A DNA stretch of 64,000 nt from SpSt-539 sp964549445 (GTDB lineage Bacteria; Planctomycetota; Phycisphaerae; UBA1845; UTPLA1), in assembly GCA_964549445.1 (NCBI GenBank), contig CAZJVS010000024.1, forward strand, positions 4,162-68,161, read 5' to 3'. Below the pieces are notes generated by a model. The model worked only from the letters and a program-made list of their open reading frames with translations. It searched no databases and was not told the DNA's origin. The translations under genes were made by a program, and so were the position numbers. Below, one piece after another: positions 27,001-34,924 of the stretch (positions within the stretch are counted from its first letter, which is position 1; each line of letters starts with the position of its first letter).

Positions 27001-27435
27001 CTTCTGGAAGCCCAGGGCGCTGTTGACCGGGACGTTTATCTTGGCCGTTGCGCCCGCCGCGACGTTCGCCACGCCGGTCGTCTGAGTGCTGACGCCGTTG
27101 ACGATGTTGATGGGGCCGATTCCGTTGAGCGAATAGCCGTCGACCGTGAAATTCAGACTGTTGACGTTGATCGGCTCCGTGACGTTGATCGGGCCGACTG
27201 CGACCGGTCCGAAGATCGCGCCGTCGCCGGCCGCGTTATTCCAAGCGCCGGTCGACCAGTTGACGCTCGTGGTATTCCACTGAGAGTCTGTCGACGCATT
27301 GCTCCACGTCACATCCGCCGCACGCGCCACGCGTGGGGAAACCGCGAATGCGGCCAACATGTTGATTGAGAGTACGCCCGAGACGATGGCACTCGCTGCG
27401 GCGCCGAAGCGACCAATACCGGTATTGCGCAACAT
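24064..27435 (-). CDS. Autotransporter-style passenger-repeat protein with PEP-CTERM tail
   Basis: 1,123 residues, long beta-rich Gly/Asn/Thr protein. Signal peptide to about residue 40 (VARAADVTW), opening with the W-N---W pattern of passenger domains. Passenger-associated transport repeats are plain (LTKIGTGTLILSNAANTHSG, VNAGTLQVDG). Classical autotransporters end in a beta-barrel; this one instead ends in ILPEPATLLLLGIAAAARLRRRR, a PEP-CTERM signal, so anchoring would be by the exosortase route. ATG 27435 has GGAGGTG 4 nt upstream, and a good promoter lies at 27500-27528. Confidence 0.85.
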   Translation of the reverse strand: MLRNTGIGRFGAAASAIVSGVLSINMLAAFAVSPRVARAADVTWSNASTDSQWNTTSVNWSTGAWNNAAGDGAIFGPVAVGPINVTEPINVNSLNFTVDGYSLNGIGPINIVNGVSTQTTGVANVAAGATAKINVPVNSALGFQKIGPGILELSSPCLFSGDVPLDGRATLTANLLVGGAFGPLDGGTLRVMNSSVIPASAKLSMGQGYFDIGSNNVTLSSLTFINQTNSTPWNPLINAAGSGVIGSGTLRVTGDINVVGVTGGNFSSNSIAANLDMGGGTQVVRVGSQNSFGLSSALQFTGSISNGSLFKSIGTQSNGVQAAQDGMGLFGNNTYTGGTKLNMGENVVTGTNASTSVKIAGQPAAGNTSTVKLQGANGSYQSATLLQAYAGGTFAIDNNAAIAAGGSQPPTPAAQNNDRIRDDAEVQLRDGNFIYRGLSTAAASETFGNLNVQGGNNVVTLTPNGAGGTVTVTASGNLSLAPRATMQVSSTTLGAASKMFVNGTLPTADATGILPRMVGSSDFLTYNGATGLTPYTGYAPDFNTPGTNVAVAAGSTVASSVNINALKRSGTFTTTIGAGQTLGIDSGMILNTTGTGTYTGGTIAYGATPGVFFGGTNVVNSAITGSQGLINANSTLTLNGDLSGLTGTITNDNPATTNLATNTFSGSLEVRGGTLNINTSQTLGGQGPITIGVPQNDADMVGLLPSLNISGAGVNAVIGRDIIVDNGSTNAAGATLRYSLVPGLSPLSNTTGSQTISGNVTLNTSLRLQGGGAGGSGSTNFTGNISGPGTFHVPNGRANFSGTVSNAGGFNLGDQGFSMKVTFSGTGAGNGPITISGGNSNTVSYTAGALPGGPISVWNSSSGTQPQIIPLNNSTISNAIVLGIGPNPGQEGNATANVGAGIVAEWAGPLSGFSPLTKIGTGTLILSNAANTHSGSVAVNAGTLQVDGALASSAISVANLATLKGTGSIANAVTVASGGTIAPGNSIGTLATGALNLLGALSSEIDLNNGGPLFADLLDVTGGVSLTNAALNLLLLNGPTPPPYFNGTFVLVANDGVDPVAGTFASITGLPGGYSATVNYAFSGTDSTGRVGDGNDIAVTILPEPATLLLLGIAAAARLRRRR

Positions 27436-27499
27436 CTTTCACCTCCAAGACACCATTGCCGGCGCATCCAGAGCGGTGGAGCGTCGGCTTCACAAGGGC

Positions 27500-27528
27500 A
27501 GCATACCGAATCGCGGGACGATTCTCAA
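27500..27528 (-). promoter_or_regulatory. Promoter of the passenger-repeat gene
   Basis: Minus-strand TTGAGA (27523-27528), 17-nt spacer, TATGCT (27500-27505), about 60 nt upstream of the start codon. Confidence 0.5.
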
Positions 27529-27657
27529 GCATATCTCCAGAGAAAATCTCAGGAAATATTTTGGGTGGTCTTGAAACCGGTCGCGATTCCGAATATTAAT
27601 GATTGATAGGACGATACTTGTGACTAATGCGGCACCGGCGATTGCCGGAACGCATGG

Positions 27658-28938
27658 ATGGCAACAGTCATGCCAAAACGATCGCTGAATCCGACGCAAA
27701 AGCGTGTCGCTAATCCCGGGCGTCGCAAGGAACTCCCGCCACCGTTCGAGGCGCATGTGCGCGAAGTCGTGCAGCGAATCCGCGGCGCGTTCGCCGAGGT
27801 CTTGGTGGCCGTCGGCGCCGACGCCACGCGTCCACAGGCTGTGTCACGTCAATTGAATCTTGCCAGCGGCCTGACGTGGAAGATCTGTCGGTTGATCGGT
27901 GCGGAGAATTCGTTCGCCGTGATCCCGCTGATCCCGCGCCGCGCCGGGCTCAACATCCTGATCGATGCCTTCGGCCGCGCCGAAGCGCCGCCCGACCTGA
28001 TTCGCGAGGTGCAGCGCGCCATCGAGGAATTCGAACACATGGTCAAGCTGCATTCCGGCGATCGCGAGACGCTGGAGATGATGCTCGGCAACCTCACCGA
28101 CGCCGGCCAGCAGGAACGCGACGAGTCGCATCGACGGCTCGCCTTTCGCGGCAACAGCGCCATGTGGGGCGTCCAGGCAAGAATGCAGCTCTGCACCAAC
28201 TTCATCGCGCCCGGCACCAACCCGGACATGGTCGACCTCGCCTGGCTCAGCGGACTCGTTGACTTCCGGCGACTGAAACGCGAGGCGACGTGGGCCATGG
28301 CGGCCGCGCGCAAGACGATCGACGACGGATCCGAGATGCCGCTGGGCGAGATTCGGGCCCTCGACCCGGCCTTCGACGGGCGGGACAAGGCCCCGCTGAT
28401 GGGAGAGTTCTGCTCAAAGCCGCTGCCCGAAATCCAGATCGACCACGGACGCGATCTTGTCACGCGATACGTGCTCGTTGAAGGCCCCGTCGGCAACACG
28501 GCGGCCGCAACCTGCATTGTCGGCCTTTATGGACGCAACTTCGTGCGTCGAAGGCGCGGACCGGCCGACACCATCGGCGAGCACTACGCGCGGCTCTACA
28601 CGCCGGTCGAGGTGCTCGTGCACGATTTGTTCGTACATCGTGATCTGACCCACGCACTGTCGCCGACCGTCGCGCTGTACAGCCAGTTGCCGAGCGTTCC
28701 GACTTATCCCGCCGCCGGTCGCGATCGCGGCCTCTTCGATGTGTCAGAGCCGATCATCCCGCTGGGCGGCTGCCCGCCCGACGTCGTGACCGCCGAGCTT
28801 CCGGCCTACACCCGCATGGTGCGCAACGTCTTCGATCGCATGGGCTGGAACGCGGGCGATTTTTTCGGCTTCCGCTTCCGACTGCGCTATCCGCCCATCC
28901 CCACGCTGGCGGTCTGGCGCTATGAACTGGCCGAGTGA
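27658..28938 (+). CDS. Conserved-looking protein of unknown function, possible HTH
   Basis: 426 residues, cytoplasmic, no signal peptide or membrane segment. The N-terminal basic stretch is followed by a helical region in which QAVSRQLNLASGLTWKICRL reads like a helix-turn-helix. The central and C-terminal parts are compact mixed alpha/beta. I do not recognise the family. The neighbours (surface-protein gene, tRNA-Leu) give no clue. ATG 27658 is used; MPKRSL at 27670 is an equally possible start. Confidence 0.6.
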   Translation: MATVMPKRSLNPTQKRVANPGRRKELPPPFEAHVREVVQRIRGAFAEVLVAVGADATRPQAVSRQLNLASGLTWKICRLIGAENSFAVIPLIPRRAGLNILIDAFGRAEAPPDLIREVQRAIEEFEHMVKLHSGDRETLEMMLGNLTDAGQQERDESHRRLAFRGNSAMWGVQARMQLCTNFIAPGTNPDMVDLAWLSGLVDFRRLKREATWAMAAARKTIDDGSEMPLGEIRALDPAFDGRDKAPLMGEFCSKPLPEIQIDHGRDLVTRYVLVEGPVGNTAAATCIVGLYGRNFVRRRRGPADTIGEHYARLYTPVEVLVHDLFVHRDLTHALSPTVALYSQLPSVPTYPAAGRDRGLFDVSEPIIPLGGCPPDVVTAELPAYTRMVRNVFDRMGWNAGDFFGFRFRLRYPPIPTLAVWRYELAE

Positions 28939-28991
28939 TCGACGCGCTCGAACGTGCGATGCACGACGCTGTGTGAATCTGAATCTTCGAC

Positions 28992-29076
28992 TGGGCGAGG
29001 CGGGAGTCGAACCCGCACGGGCGTTTCCGCCCTGGGGATTTTAAGTCCCCTGCGTATGCCATTCCGCCACTCGCCC
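28992..29076 (-). tRNA. tRNA-Leu (anticodon TAA)
   Basis: 85 nt on the minus strand. Seven-pair acceptor stem GGGCGAG/CTCGCCC with discriminator A, long variable arm as in class II tRNAs, anticodon loop ACTTAAAAT giving TAA, and T loop GTTCGACTC. The CCA end is not encoded. Confidence 0.96.
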
Positions 29077-29247
29077 GGGGATGGGCATGATAGCCGACAA
29101 TCCGCATTGTGATCTGCTCGGTCGTCTGTCGGCGATGCCCTCACGCGCGGTGAACACGATAAAATCCACCGGAAGCTGCCGGGAACAATCGACGCATCGG
29201 TACTGATCATGAACGGAACTTCCCGGCGGAAACTCGGGAGTGACGTG

Positions 29248-30102
29248 ATGAATCCGAGCGACAGATACAGTCCTCCGAAGCTCCGCGGCCGCGTCGCCGT
29301 CGTCACGGGCGCGAGCCGGGGCGCCGGTCGCGGGATCGCCTCCGTCCTCGGTCAGTCGGGTGCGACCGTCTACGTGACCGGCCGCAGCACGCGACAGGGC
29401 GGAACGACCGAAGGGATGCCCGGCACTATCGAAGACACGGCGGAAGCGGTGTCCCGGCTCGGGGGCAAGGGAATCCCGGTTCGTTGCGATCACACCGATC
29501 CGGCCGCGGTGAAGGAACTGTTCGCACGGGTCGAATCCGATCAGAAAGGCCTGTCTCTGCTGGTGAACAACGCATGGGGCGGCTACGAGGGTTACGACTT
29601 TGCGCACTTCCGCGATCCATTCTGGAAGCAACCACTGCGGCAGTGGGAGACGATGTTCACGTCGGGCCTGCGGTGCCAGATGCTCGCCTCCCGGTCGGCC
29701 ATCCCGCTCATGTTGGGCAAGTCGGGCGGCCTGATCGTAAATACGATTGCCTGGCTCGAAGGAAAGTACCTTGGCAACCTCTACTACGACGTTGCGAAGG
29801 CGGCGACCATACGGTTTGCGCACGCCCTCGCCCACGAGTTGCGTCCCCACGGGATTGCCGCAGTGGCGCTGGCGCCGGGCTTCATGCGGACCGAACGGGT
29901 CATGGCCGCGCACGCCGCCCATCCGTTCGATCTCTCACCCACCGAGTCCCCCGAATACATCGGCCGCGCGGTCGCCGCGTTGCTTGCCGACTCAAAAGTC
30001 ATGGAGAAGTCCGGCTCCGCGCTGCTGGTCGGCGACCTCGCGCGTGAATTCGGCTTCACGGACATCGACGGCCGCCAGGTGCCGGCGTTCCGCGTGCCGT
30101 AA
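29248..30102 (+). CDS. Short-chain dehydrogenase/reductase
   Basis: NAD(P)-dependent oxidoreductase of the classical SDR superfamily, 284 residues. The cofactor loop is TGASRGAGRGIA near the N-terminus and the NNAW-type motif follows. The catalytic Tyr and Lys are in YYDVAKAA. C-terminal APGFMRTE is also typical. The substrate is unknown. ATG 29248 is preferred to ATG 29209 because GGGAG lies 7 nt upstream and the SDR core then begins at the usual distance. Confidence 0.88.
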   Translation: MNPSDRYSPPKLRGRVAVVTGASRGAGRGIASVLGQSGATVYVTGRSTRQGGTTEGMPGTIEDTAEAVSRLGGKGIPVRCDHTDPAAVKELFARVESDQKGLSLLVNNAWGGYEGYDFAHFRDPFWKQPLRQWETMFTSGLRCQMLASRSAIPLMLGKSGGLIVNTIAWLEGKYLGNLYYDVAKAATIRFAHALAHELRPHGIAAVALAPGFMRTERVMAAHAAHPFDLSPTESPEYIGRAVAALLADSKVMEKSGSALLVGDLAREFGFTDIDGRQVPAFRVP

Positions 30103-30202
30103 TAACTGCAAGTGACCGCAGTCGCGACGCCGGATTCTTGCTCGCGGCCGCACGGCAATCTTCATTGCGAGCAACTCGTTCGGCAGATGACCAACCGCGA
30201 CG

Positions 30203-31288
30203 TCACGGCCCGAGCAACTTGTTGACGAACGACTGCACATCCAGCCCGTCGATGCGGCCATCGCAATTCACGTCCGACTCGATCTGTCGCAGCGCGTTGC
30301 CATCCAAGCCGGCGATAACGGCCGCCAGCGGTCCGGCGTCGGCCGCGCTGACAACGTTGTCGTCATTCACGTCTCCGGCGCCGCAGGCGTAATAGAACGT
30401 CAGAAATGTCGGGCCATCGAGTCCGCCGCTGCCCGACCCGACGAACGCGCCGAGAAACGCCCCGCTCGCTCCGCTAAATCGCAACACCTGTAAGGTTGCA
30501 TTGCTGGTCACGTACAGATTGCCGTCCGGCCCGAACGCCAGGCCGGTCGGGGTCTCCAGTCCCCCGCTGTTTGCCGCGACGAATTCGCCTAGAAACGTGC
30601 CCGTCGGTCCGTCGAACCGCAGCACGTTGTCCGGCGCGCCGTTGGCGACGTACAGCTTCCCATCCGGACCAAACGTCAGGTCATACGGCGAATCAAGTCC
30701 GTTGCCCGATCCGGCCACGCCGAGGAACGCCCCCGTCGTTCCGTCGAATCGAAGAATGTTGCTCGCGCTGAAATTGCTCACATACAGGTTGTTGTCGGGT
30801 CCAAACGCCAGGCCGAAAGCCCCGCTCAATCCTCCGCCCGAGGTGAACGCGCCCATCGACGCGCCGGTTGTCCCGTTGAATCGCCAGACCGCCGTCCCCG
30901 AGCCGCCGACGTAGAGATGGCCATCAGGGCCGAAGACGATGTCCTGCGGAAACGTCATGCCGCCGTCGCTTGCGAACACATTAATGAATGCGCCGCTCGT
31001 GCGGTCATAGCGCAGGATTCGGTTGCCGGTGGAGTGGGCGACGTAGATGTTTCCGTCAGGCCCGATAGCGACGCCGGTGGGGAAGGTCAGTCCGCCGCCA
31101 AGGGCCGGCACAAACGCGTCCGCGAACCCGCCGTCCGATCCGTCAAATCGCAAGATGGAATGATTGTGAAAGCTGGAGACCAGGAGGGCCGGTACGGCCG
31201 AGACGCGCGGCGCGGCCAGCGCCAGCGTGAATACAGCGATCGCCCCGCCGGTCGCCCGCCCGGTTCGTCTGAAACGGAATTGTTGCAT
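30203..31288 (-). CDS. NHL-type beta-propeller protein with dockerin-like tail
   Basis: 361 residues: signal peptide, then about six propeller blades with the pattern FGPDGNLYV ... VLRFDG-TG-FLG, and finally a dockerin-like domain (GDVNDDNVVSAADAGPLAAV; DVNCDGRIDGLDVQSFVNKLL). Secreted. The gene directly downstream of the start side, on the same strand and 37 nt away, encodes a cohesin-like PEP-CTERM protein, so the two may form a receptor-ligand pair. ATG 31288 begins the signal peptide; the longer frame to 31462 adds an Arg-rich stretch that overlaps the neighbour. Confidence 0.78.
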   Translation of the reverse strand: MQQFRFRRTGRATGGAIAVFTLALAAPRVSAVPALLVSSFHNHSILRFDGSDGGFADAFVPALGGGLTFPTGVAIGPDGNIYVAHSTGNRILRYDRTSGAFINVFASDGGMTFPQDIVFGPDGHLYVGGSGTAVWRFNGTTGASMGAFTSGGGLSGAFGLAFGPDNNLYVSNFSASNILRFDGTTGAFLGVAGSGNGLDSPYDLTFGPDGKLYVANGAPDNVLRFDGPTGTFLGEFVAANSGGLETPTGLAFGPDGNLYVTSNATLQVLRFSGASGAFLGAFVGSGSGGLDGPTFLTFYYACGAGDVNDDNVVSAADAGPLAAVIAGLDGNALRQIESDVNCDGRIDGLDVQSFVNKLLGP

Positions 31289-31325
31289 GCGTTGTTTACC
31301 CCGCCGCCCCGGGCGGGCCGACGCC

Positions 31326-31967
31326 TCAGCGAGATCGGCGTCGCAGGCCGGCCGCGATCGCGCCGCCCAGCAGGACGAGCGTCGCCGGCTCCGGAATGAT
31401 CGAAATCTTGACTGTTCCCCACGGCGGCGGCGTCTGAACAAACAGTCCTGCCGTCGCGCCATCCTGAATTCGCGTGTGCGTGAAGTTGCCGGCGTGCGCC
31501 GGAATCGTCACAAGCGTGCTGGGTGTCTCCGCCAGCGCGAGGAAGTTAAACGTCGTCACCTTTAGACCCGGCGTGGGTGTCGCCGTCGCCGGCGAGCCGA
31601 GCTGCCCGAGAGCGCGGTAGAACGCGTTCCCGTCCGACCAGGTCGTGTTCAGGCCGTCCAGCCCGCCATCGGGCGGAAACGTCGACGAGCCCCAAGCGTA
31701 GGTGCCGTTGTTCGTTACTCCCAGAAGCTGAAGGACCGCCGGATCCCAGTTCAGGATCATGTCGATAGATGAGATCATTTGATTCGGCGTCGGGTTGCCG
31801 TCGGAAATCGCGTACAGACTGACACTGACGATGTTGCCGGTGGAGGTGATCGACGCGTTTGGGTTCCAATCCAGACTGACGGCGGCCGAGGCGGACCCGG
31901 CCATTGCCGCAAACACAAAACCCGCGATGGCAGCTCCACCGCTGAATCCTCGACTGATAACCTTCAT
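31326..31967 (-). CDS. PEP-CTERM protein with cohesin-like domain
   Basis: 213 residues: signal peptide (to SASAAV), a beta-sandwich whose sequence follows the cohesin pattern (IVSVSLYAIS, then ISSIDMILNWDPAVLQLLGV and, later, LKVTTFNFLALAE), and a PEP-CTERM tail (IIPEP, hydrophobic, RRRSR). GGAGGGG lies 8 nt before ATG 31967. Known cohesins bind dockerins; here the next gene in the same unit carries a dockerin-like tail. Binding between them is inference. Confidence 0.78.
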   Translation of the reverse strand: MKVISRGFSGGAAIAGFVFAAMAGSASAAVSLDWNPNASITSTGNIVSVSLYAISDGNPTPNQMISSIDMILNWDPAVLQLLGVTNNGTYAWGSSTFPPDGGLDGLNTTWSDGNAFYRALGQLGSPATATPTPGLKVTTFNFLALAETPSTLVTIPAHAGNFTHTRIQDGATAGLFVQTPPPWGTVKISIIPEPATLVLLGGAIAAGLRRRSR

Positions 31968-32225
31968 GGGGTGCCCCTCCAAACTGAAAAGCATCAAGCG
32001 TAGTTCCACTCCCGATCCCCCATCTTAACGAATTTCACCGTTCGCTTTCAACCCTTTCTGCTGCATCAACCGGGACGCCAATGTCGGGCTTGATCCGATA
32101 ATCACGACGCTTGAAGGCGATTGCCGCGTTGAACTGGCTGCAGCACGGGGTTTGCGAGGGGGCGGCGGGCCAGCTCTCACGCCGGACCGAACTGTTCGAA
32201 TGACGGATTCTCGCTCAATGCGAAC

Positions 32226-32298
<73 letters not shown>

Positions 32299-32404
32299 GA
32301 AAGTGCGACGCGACCCGCGGTCCGCCGCGAGTCGCGAAGTATAGCATGCTGCAAATAGGCGGCAAATTGCGGCGCCGGCGAACGCCCGGCGTCGGACCGA
32401 ATCG

Positions 32405-33031
32405 TCAGAATCGGCTGAGCTCGCCCTCGCCGTGGGTCGTCGCCGTGAATGACTTGACCGCGTAAACACCGCTGTCCGGCGGAGTCTCGACCGGCGCCAA
32501 TCCTTCCGTCACCGTGTCGGTCGAGTAGAAGCACGTCTGCCCGACCACGTGCGCTTCGATCGTCGTCGTCGTCAAGCTGGTCGACGGATACTGCACGCCG
32601 CCCTTCGTAACAGTCAGGTCGAGTTCGAGCGTAAAGACATACTTCATCGCGTCGGCGCTGAACTCCGCCTCGACGCACGTCAGCTTCGCCGTTCCCGTCG
32701 TGTCCGAGGTGTTGATGCTCCCCTGTCGCGTGTCGCCGGGCGTCAGCAATTCGCGAAGGTCGAGCCCGCCCTGCCCACCGCCGGTCTGGCCGATGGTCTC
32801 GCCTTCGGGGATGCCCTGCTCGTCGAACGCCACTTCAATCGGCGAACTCAGCGGATCCGAATTCTGCGTTTCGTCGCCGACCTTCAAGCTGCCGGTGACC
32901 TGGAGATTGCCCTTCCAGCGTCCCTCCAGCACGTTGTCCGGAAAGCTCACCGTGCCGCAGCCGGAGAATGCCAGAAGCCCCGCCGCGCAGAGCGCAAATA
33001 CACCGACCGAAAACAGCCGTGTTCGTTTCAT
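32405..33031 (-). CDS. Predicted lipoprotein, unknown function
   Basis: 208 residues. The N-terminus is a lipoprotein signal peptide (MKRTRLFSVGVFALCAAGLL) with the lipobox FSGC. The mature part is beta-rich with many Thr and Gly. The family is not recognised. ATG 33031 follows GGA by 6 nt; ATG 33040 (MDSMKRT) is an alternative. It is downstream of accD on the same strand but separated by 112 nt. Confidence 0.65.
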   Translation of the reverse strand: MKRTRLFSVGVFALCAAGLLAFSGCGTVSFPDNVLEGRWKGNLQVTGSLKVGDETQNSDPLSSPIEVAFDEQGIPEGETIGQTGGGQGGLDLRELLTPGDTRQGSINTSDTTGTAKLTCVEAEFSADAMKYVFTLELDLTVTKGGVQYPSTSLTTTTIEAHVVGQTCFYSTDTVTEGLAPVETPPDSGVYAVKSFTATTHGEGELSRF

Positions 33032-33143
33032 CGAATCCATTCTCACGTTAATGCGTACCCAACAAACCGCGCGAGGAAGTGAGCAGATTAGTCGATTGCG
33101 TGCGGCTGTCAAACCGCACGCTCGTGCGCCCGAAGCTGGACGC

Positions 33144-33944
33144 CTACTTGCCGCAATAGTCGATGATTCGGGCGATCTCGCTGCGCAGGGCCTGCCGCGG
33201 AACGATCCGGTCGACAAAGCCGTGCTCAACCATGAATTCGGCCGTCTGGAAGCCGTCGGGCAGTTCGGTCTTGACCGTGTTCCAGATGACGCGCGGTCCG
33301 GCAAAGCCGATCATCGCGCCCGGCTCCGCCATGATGACGTCGCCGAGAAACGCAAAGCTCGCCGCGACGCCCGCCGTCGTCGGATCGGTCATCACCGTGA
33401 TGTAGAGCCCGCCGGCCGCGTCGTGGCGTGCCACGGCGGCCGAGGTCTTCGCCATCTGCATCAGACTGATGAGGCCTTCCTGCATTCGCGCCCCGCCCGA
33501 GCAGGTCACGATGACCACCGGCAGCTCGTCGTCGGTCGCGCGTTCGATCGCCGCCGTGACCTTTTCGCCCACCACCGATCCCATGGATCCCATGATGAAA
33601 AACGGGTCCATCACCACCAGCACCACCGGCCGGCCCTTAATGTAGGCCTTGCCCGTGATCACGGCCTCGATAAGTCCCGTCTGCTTGCGGGCGGAGGCCA
33701 GGCGGTCGCCGTATTCCTTGCTGTCGGTCCACTTGAGCGGGTTGGTTGAAACGAGATCGGCGTTGAATTCTTCGAAGGCCCCCGGATCGACCAGCTGTTC
33801 GACGCGTGTGCGTGCCGGTACGCGATAGTGCAGATTGCACTCGGGGCAGACGTGCAGATTCTCCTCGAGGACCTTGCGGAAGATCATCTTTCCGCAACCC
33901 TCGCAGCGGAGCCACAGCCCTTCGGGCACTTCGACCTTGGCCAT
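33144..33944 (-). CDS. accD: Acetyl-CoA carboxylase carboxyltransferase subunit beta
   Basis: With AccA forms the carboxyltransferase that makes malonyl-CoA for fatty-acid synthesis; 266 residues. The N-terminal zinc ribbon has Cys14, Cys17, Cys33 and Cys36 (CEGCGKM ... CPEC). The crotonase-fold core contains VTCSGGARMQEG, MTDPTTAGVAASFA and GFAGPRVI. No accA lies in the window. It is 43 nt downstream of a 52-residue ORF and probably shares the promoter at 34364-34392. ATG 33944 gives the usual zinc-ribbon start; 33986 is an upstream alternative. Confidence 0.95.
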   Translation of the reverse strand: MAKVEVPEGLWLRCEGCGKMIFRKVLEENLHVCPECNLHYRVPARTRVEQLVDPGAFEEFNADLVSTNPLKWTDSKEYGDRLASARKQTGLIEAVITGKAYIKGRPVVLVVMDPFFIMGSMGSVVGEKVTAAIERATDDELPVVIVTCSGGARMQEGLISLMQMAKTSAAVARHDAAGGLYITVMTDPTTAGVAASFAFLGDVIMAEPGAMIGFAGPRVIWNTVKTELPDGFQTAEFMVEHGFVDRIVPRQALRSEIARIIDYCGK

Positions 33945-33987
33945 GCTCGTGCGTCTCGCCCCGTTCGCCTGATCGGTCACCGGCATG

Positions 33988-34146
33988 CTAAATCGGTACC
34001 TGCACGCGGATCGCGCCGATGATCCCGTTGATCACGCCCAACACCGAGTTCACGACGTTATTCTGAAACATCGTCGCTGCCGTACTCGCCGTCAGGACCG
34101 TGGCGACCCAAAGCTCGAGTATTCCGAAGATCGTCAGGGCAAACAT
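33988..34146 (-). CDS. Small hydrophobic peptide E (52 aa)
   Basis: Not an annotated family. It begins MFALTIFGILELWVATVL, one membrane-spanning segment, and ends in an amphipathic or hydrophobic stretch, VLGVINGIIGAIRVQVPI. GGGAGCG lies 11 nt upstream, somewhat far. It follows peptide D (24 nt gap) and precedes accD (43 nt gap) on the same strand, so all three may be one transcript. Its 52-residue length equals that of peptide D. Probably a membrane peptide; function unknown. Confidence 0.5.
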   Translation of the reverse strand: MFALTIFGILELWVATVLTASTAATMFQNNVVNSVLGVINGIIGAIRVQVPI

Positions 34147-34170
34147 CTCGCACCACGCTCCCGATCCGGC

Positions 34171-34329
34171 TTAGAGGCCGAACCCTGCCAATACCTGGTC
34201 AATGGACTGGCGAATCGGCTGAAGGAAGCCCAGGTCGCTTAACGCCATCAATCCCGTCACCAGGCCCGCATCGGCAAAAACTGCCCCAAATGCGGCGCCA
34301 AACGCCAGAAACATCAACACGAATAACAT
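34171..34329 (-). CDS. Small hydrophobic peptide D (52 aa)
   Basis: Begins MLFVLMFLAFGAAFGAVFAD, a strongly hydrophobic segment that may cross the membrane once or twice, and ends QPIRQSIDQVLAGFGL. GGGAG lies 7 nt before ATG 34329. A very good promoter (TTGGGT-17-TATGAT) ends about 28 nt before the start, which supports real expression. It is first in a likely D-E-accD unit. No known family; a link to membrane lipid synthesis is only suggested by the neighbour. Confidence 0.58.
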   Translation of the reverse strand: MLFVLMFLAFGAAFGAVFADAGLVTGLMALSDLGFLQPIRQSIDQVLAGFGL

Positions 34330-34363
34330 CGCAACGCTCCCGGGCGAAACGGCGACGCCTGGG

Positions 34364-34392
34364 ATCATATCGGCTTTCGCTTATCGACCCAA
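34364..34392 (-). promoter_or_regulatory. Promoter of the D-E-accD unit
   Basis: Minus-strand TTGGGT (34387-34392), 17-nt spacer, TATGAT (34364-34369); predicted start about 34357, giving a leader of about 28 nt before peptide D. Confidence 0.6.
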
Positions 34393-34439
34393 GAGTTTCG
34401 GGGCTCCCACATTGGGCGTCGCAGCCGGGACAACGGCCC

Positions 34440-34476
34440 GAAAAGCCGTCAGGCCCGCGCTTTCGCACGGGCCTGA
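34440..34476 (-). terminator. Terminator after small peptide C
   Basis: Stem TCAGGCCCGCGC/GCACGGGCCTGA (34449-34460, 34465-34476, one mismatch) with loop TTTC, followed in the minus direction by a short TTTT run at 34441-34444. Confidence 0.6.
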
Positions 34477-34543
34477 TATTGCTTCGACTCGCGCCCGCAC
34501 GGCCGGGGCACCGATCCCAGACCTCCGCGAATGTCGCGAGACG

Positions 34544-34693
34544 TCAATTGAATGAGAAGGCCAGAATGCCGGAGAGCAGCAAATCCCAGTTCGTGAAGTA
34601 GGTGTTGGCAAACGGCCCGAGAAACGGACTGTAGGTCGCGCCCAGCTGCAGGAAGGTCTGCAAGCCAAATACGACGAAGCGAAGCCAGCTCAT
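34544..34693 (-). CDS. Trp-rich small peptide C (49 aa), LQLGATY family
   Basis: Begins MSWLRFVVFGLQTFLQ and contains LGATYSPFLGPFANTYF, ending LLLSGILAFSFN. GGGAG lies 7 nt before the ATG. About 53 percent of positions (25 of 47) match peptide A without gaps, most strongly LQLGATY and GPFAN, so selection on the protein is likely. Largely hydrophobic with net charge near zero. It has its own promoter (34812-34840) and terminator. No known family. Confidence 0.68.
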   Translation of the reverse strand: MSWLRFVVFGLQTFLQLGATYSPFLGPFANTYFTNWDLLLSGILAFSFN

Positions 34694-34811
34694 GTTCTTC
34701 TCCCTTTCATTCGGCGATGCCAGACCACGTCGGAGGATCGCGGCCCCCAACGAGCCGCATTCTCAGCACTGCTAAGCGGGGCTCCCAGCCGCGCCCGCCG
34801 CACTGAGAAGG

Positions 34812-34840
34812 ACTCTACAGACCACCGTGTCCGAACGCAA
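34812..34840 (-). promoter_or_regulatory. Promoter of small peptide C
   Basis: Minus-strand TTGCGT (34835-34840), 17-nt spacer, TAGAGT (34812-34817). It lies in the 302-nt gene-free stretch 34694-34995, which otherwise holds the terminator at 34925-34965 and leader sequence. Confidence 0.5.
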
Positions 34841-34924
34841 GCGCGGGCTGGATACAACCCACTCGGGTGAGGTGAAACGGTCGTCGATTCCCCCGGGAAC
34901 TTGTCCGGGCGACTGCTGGCGGGA

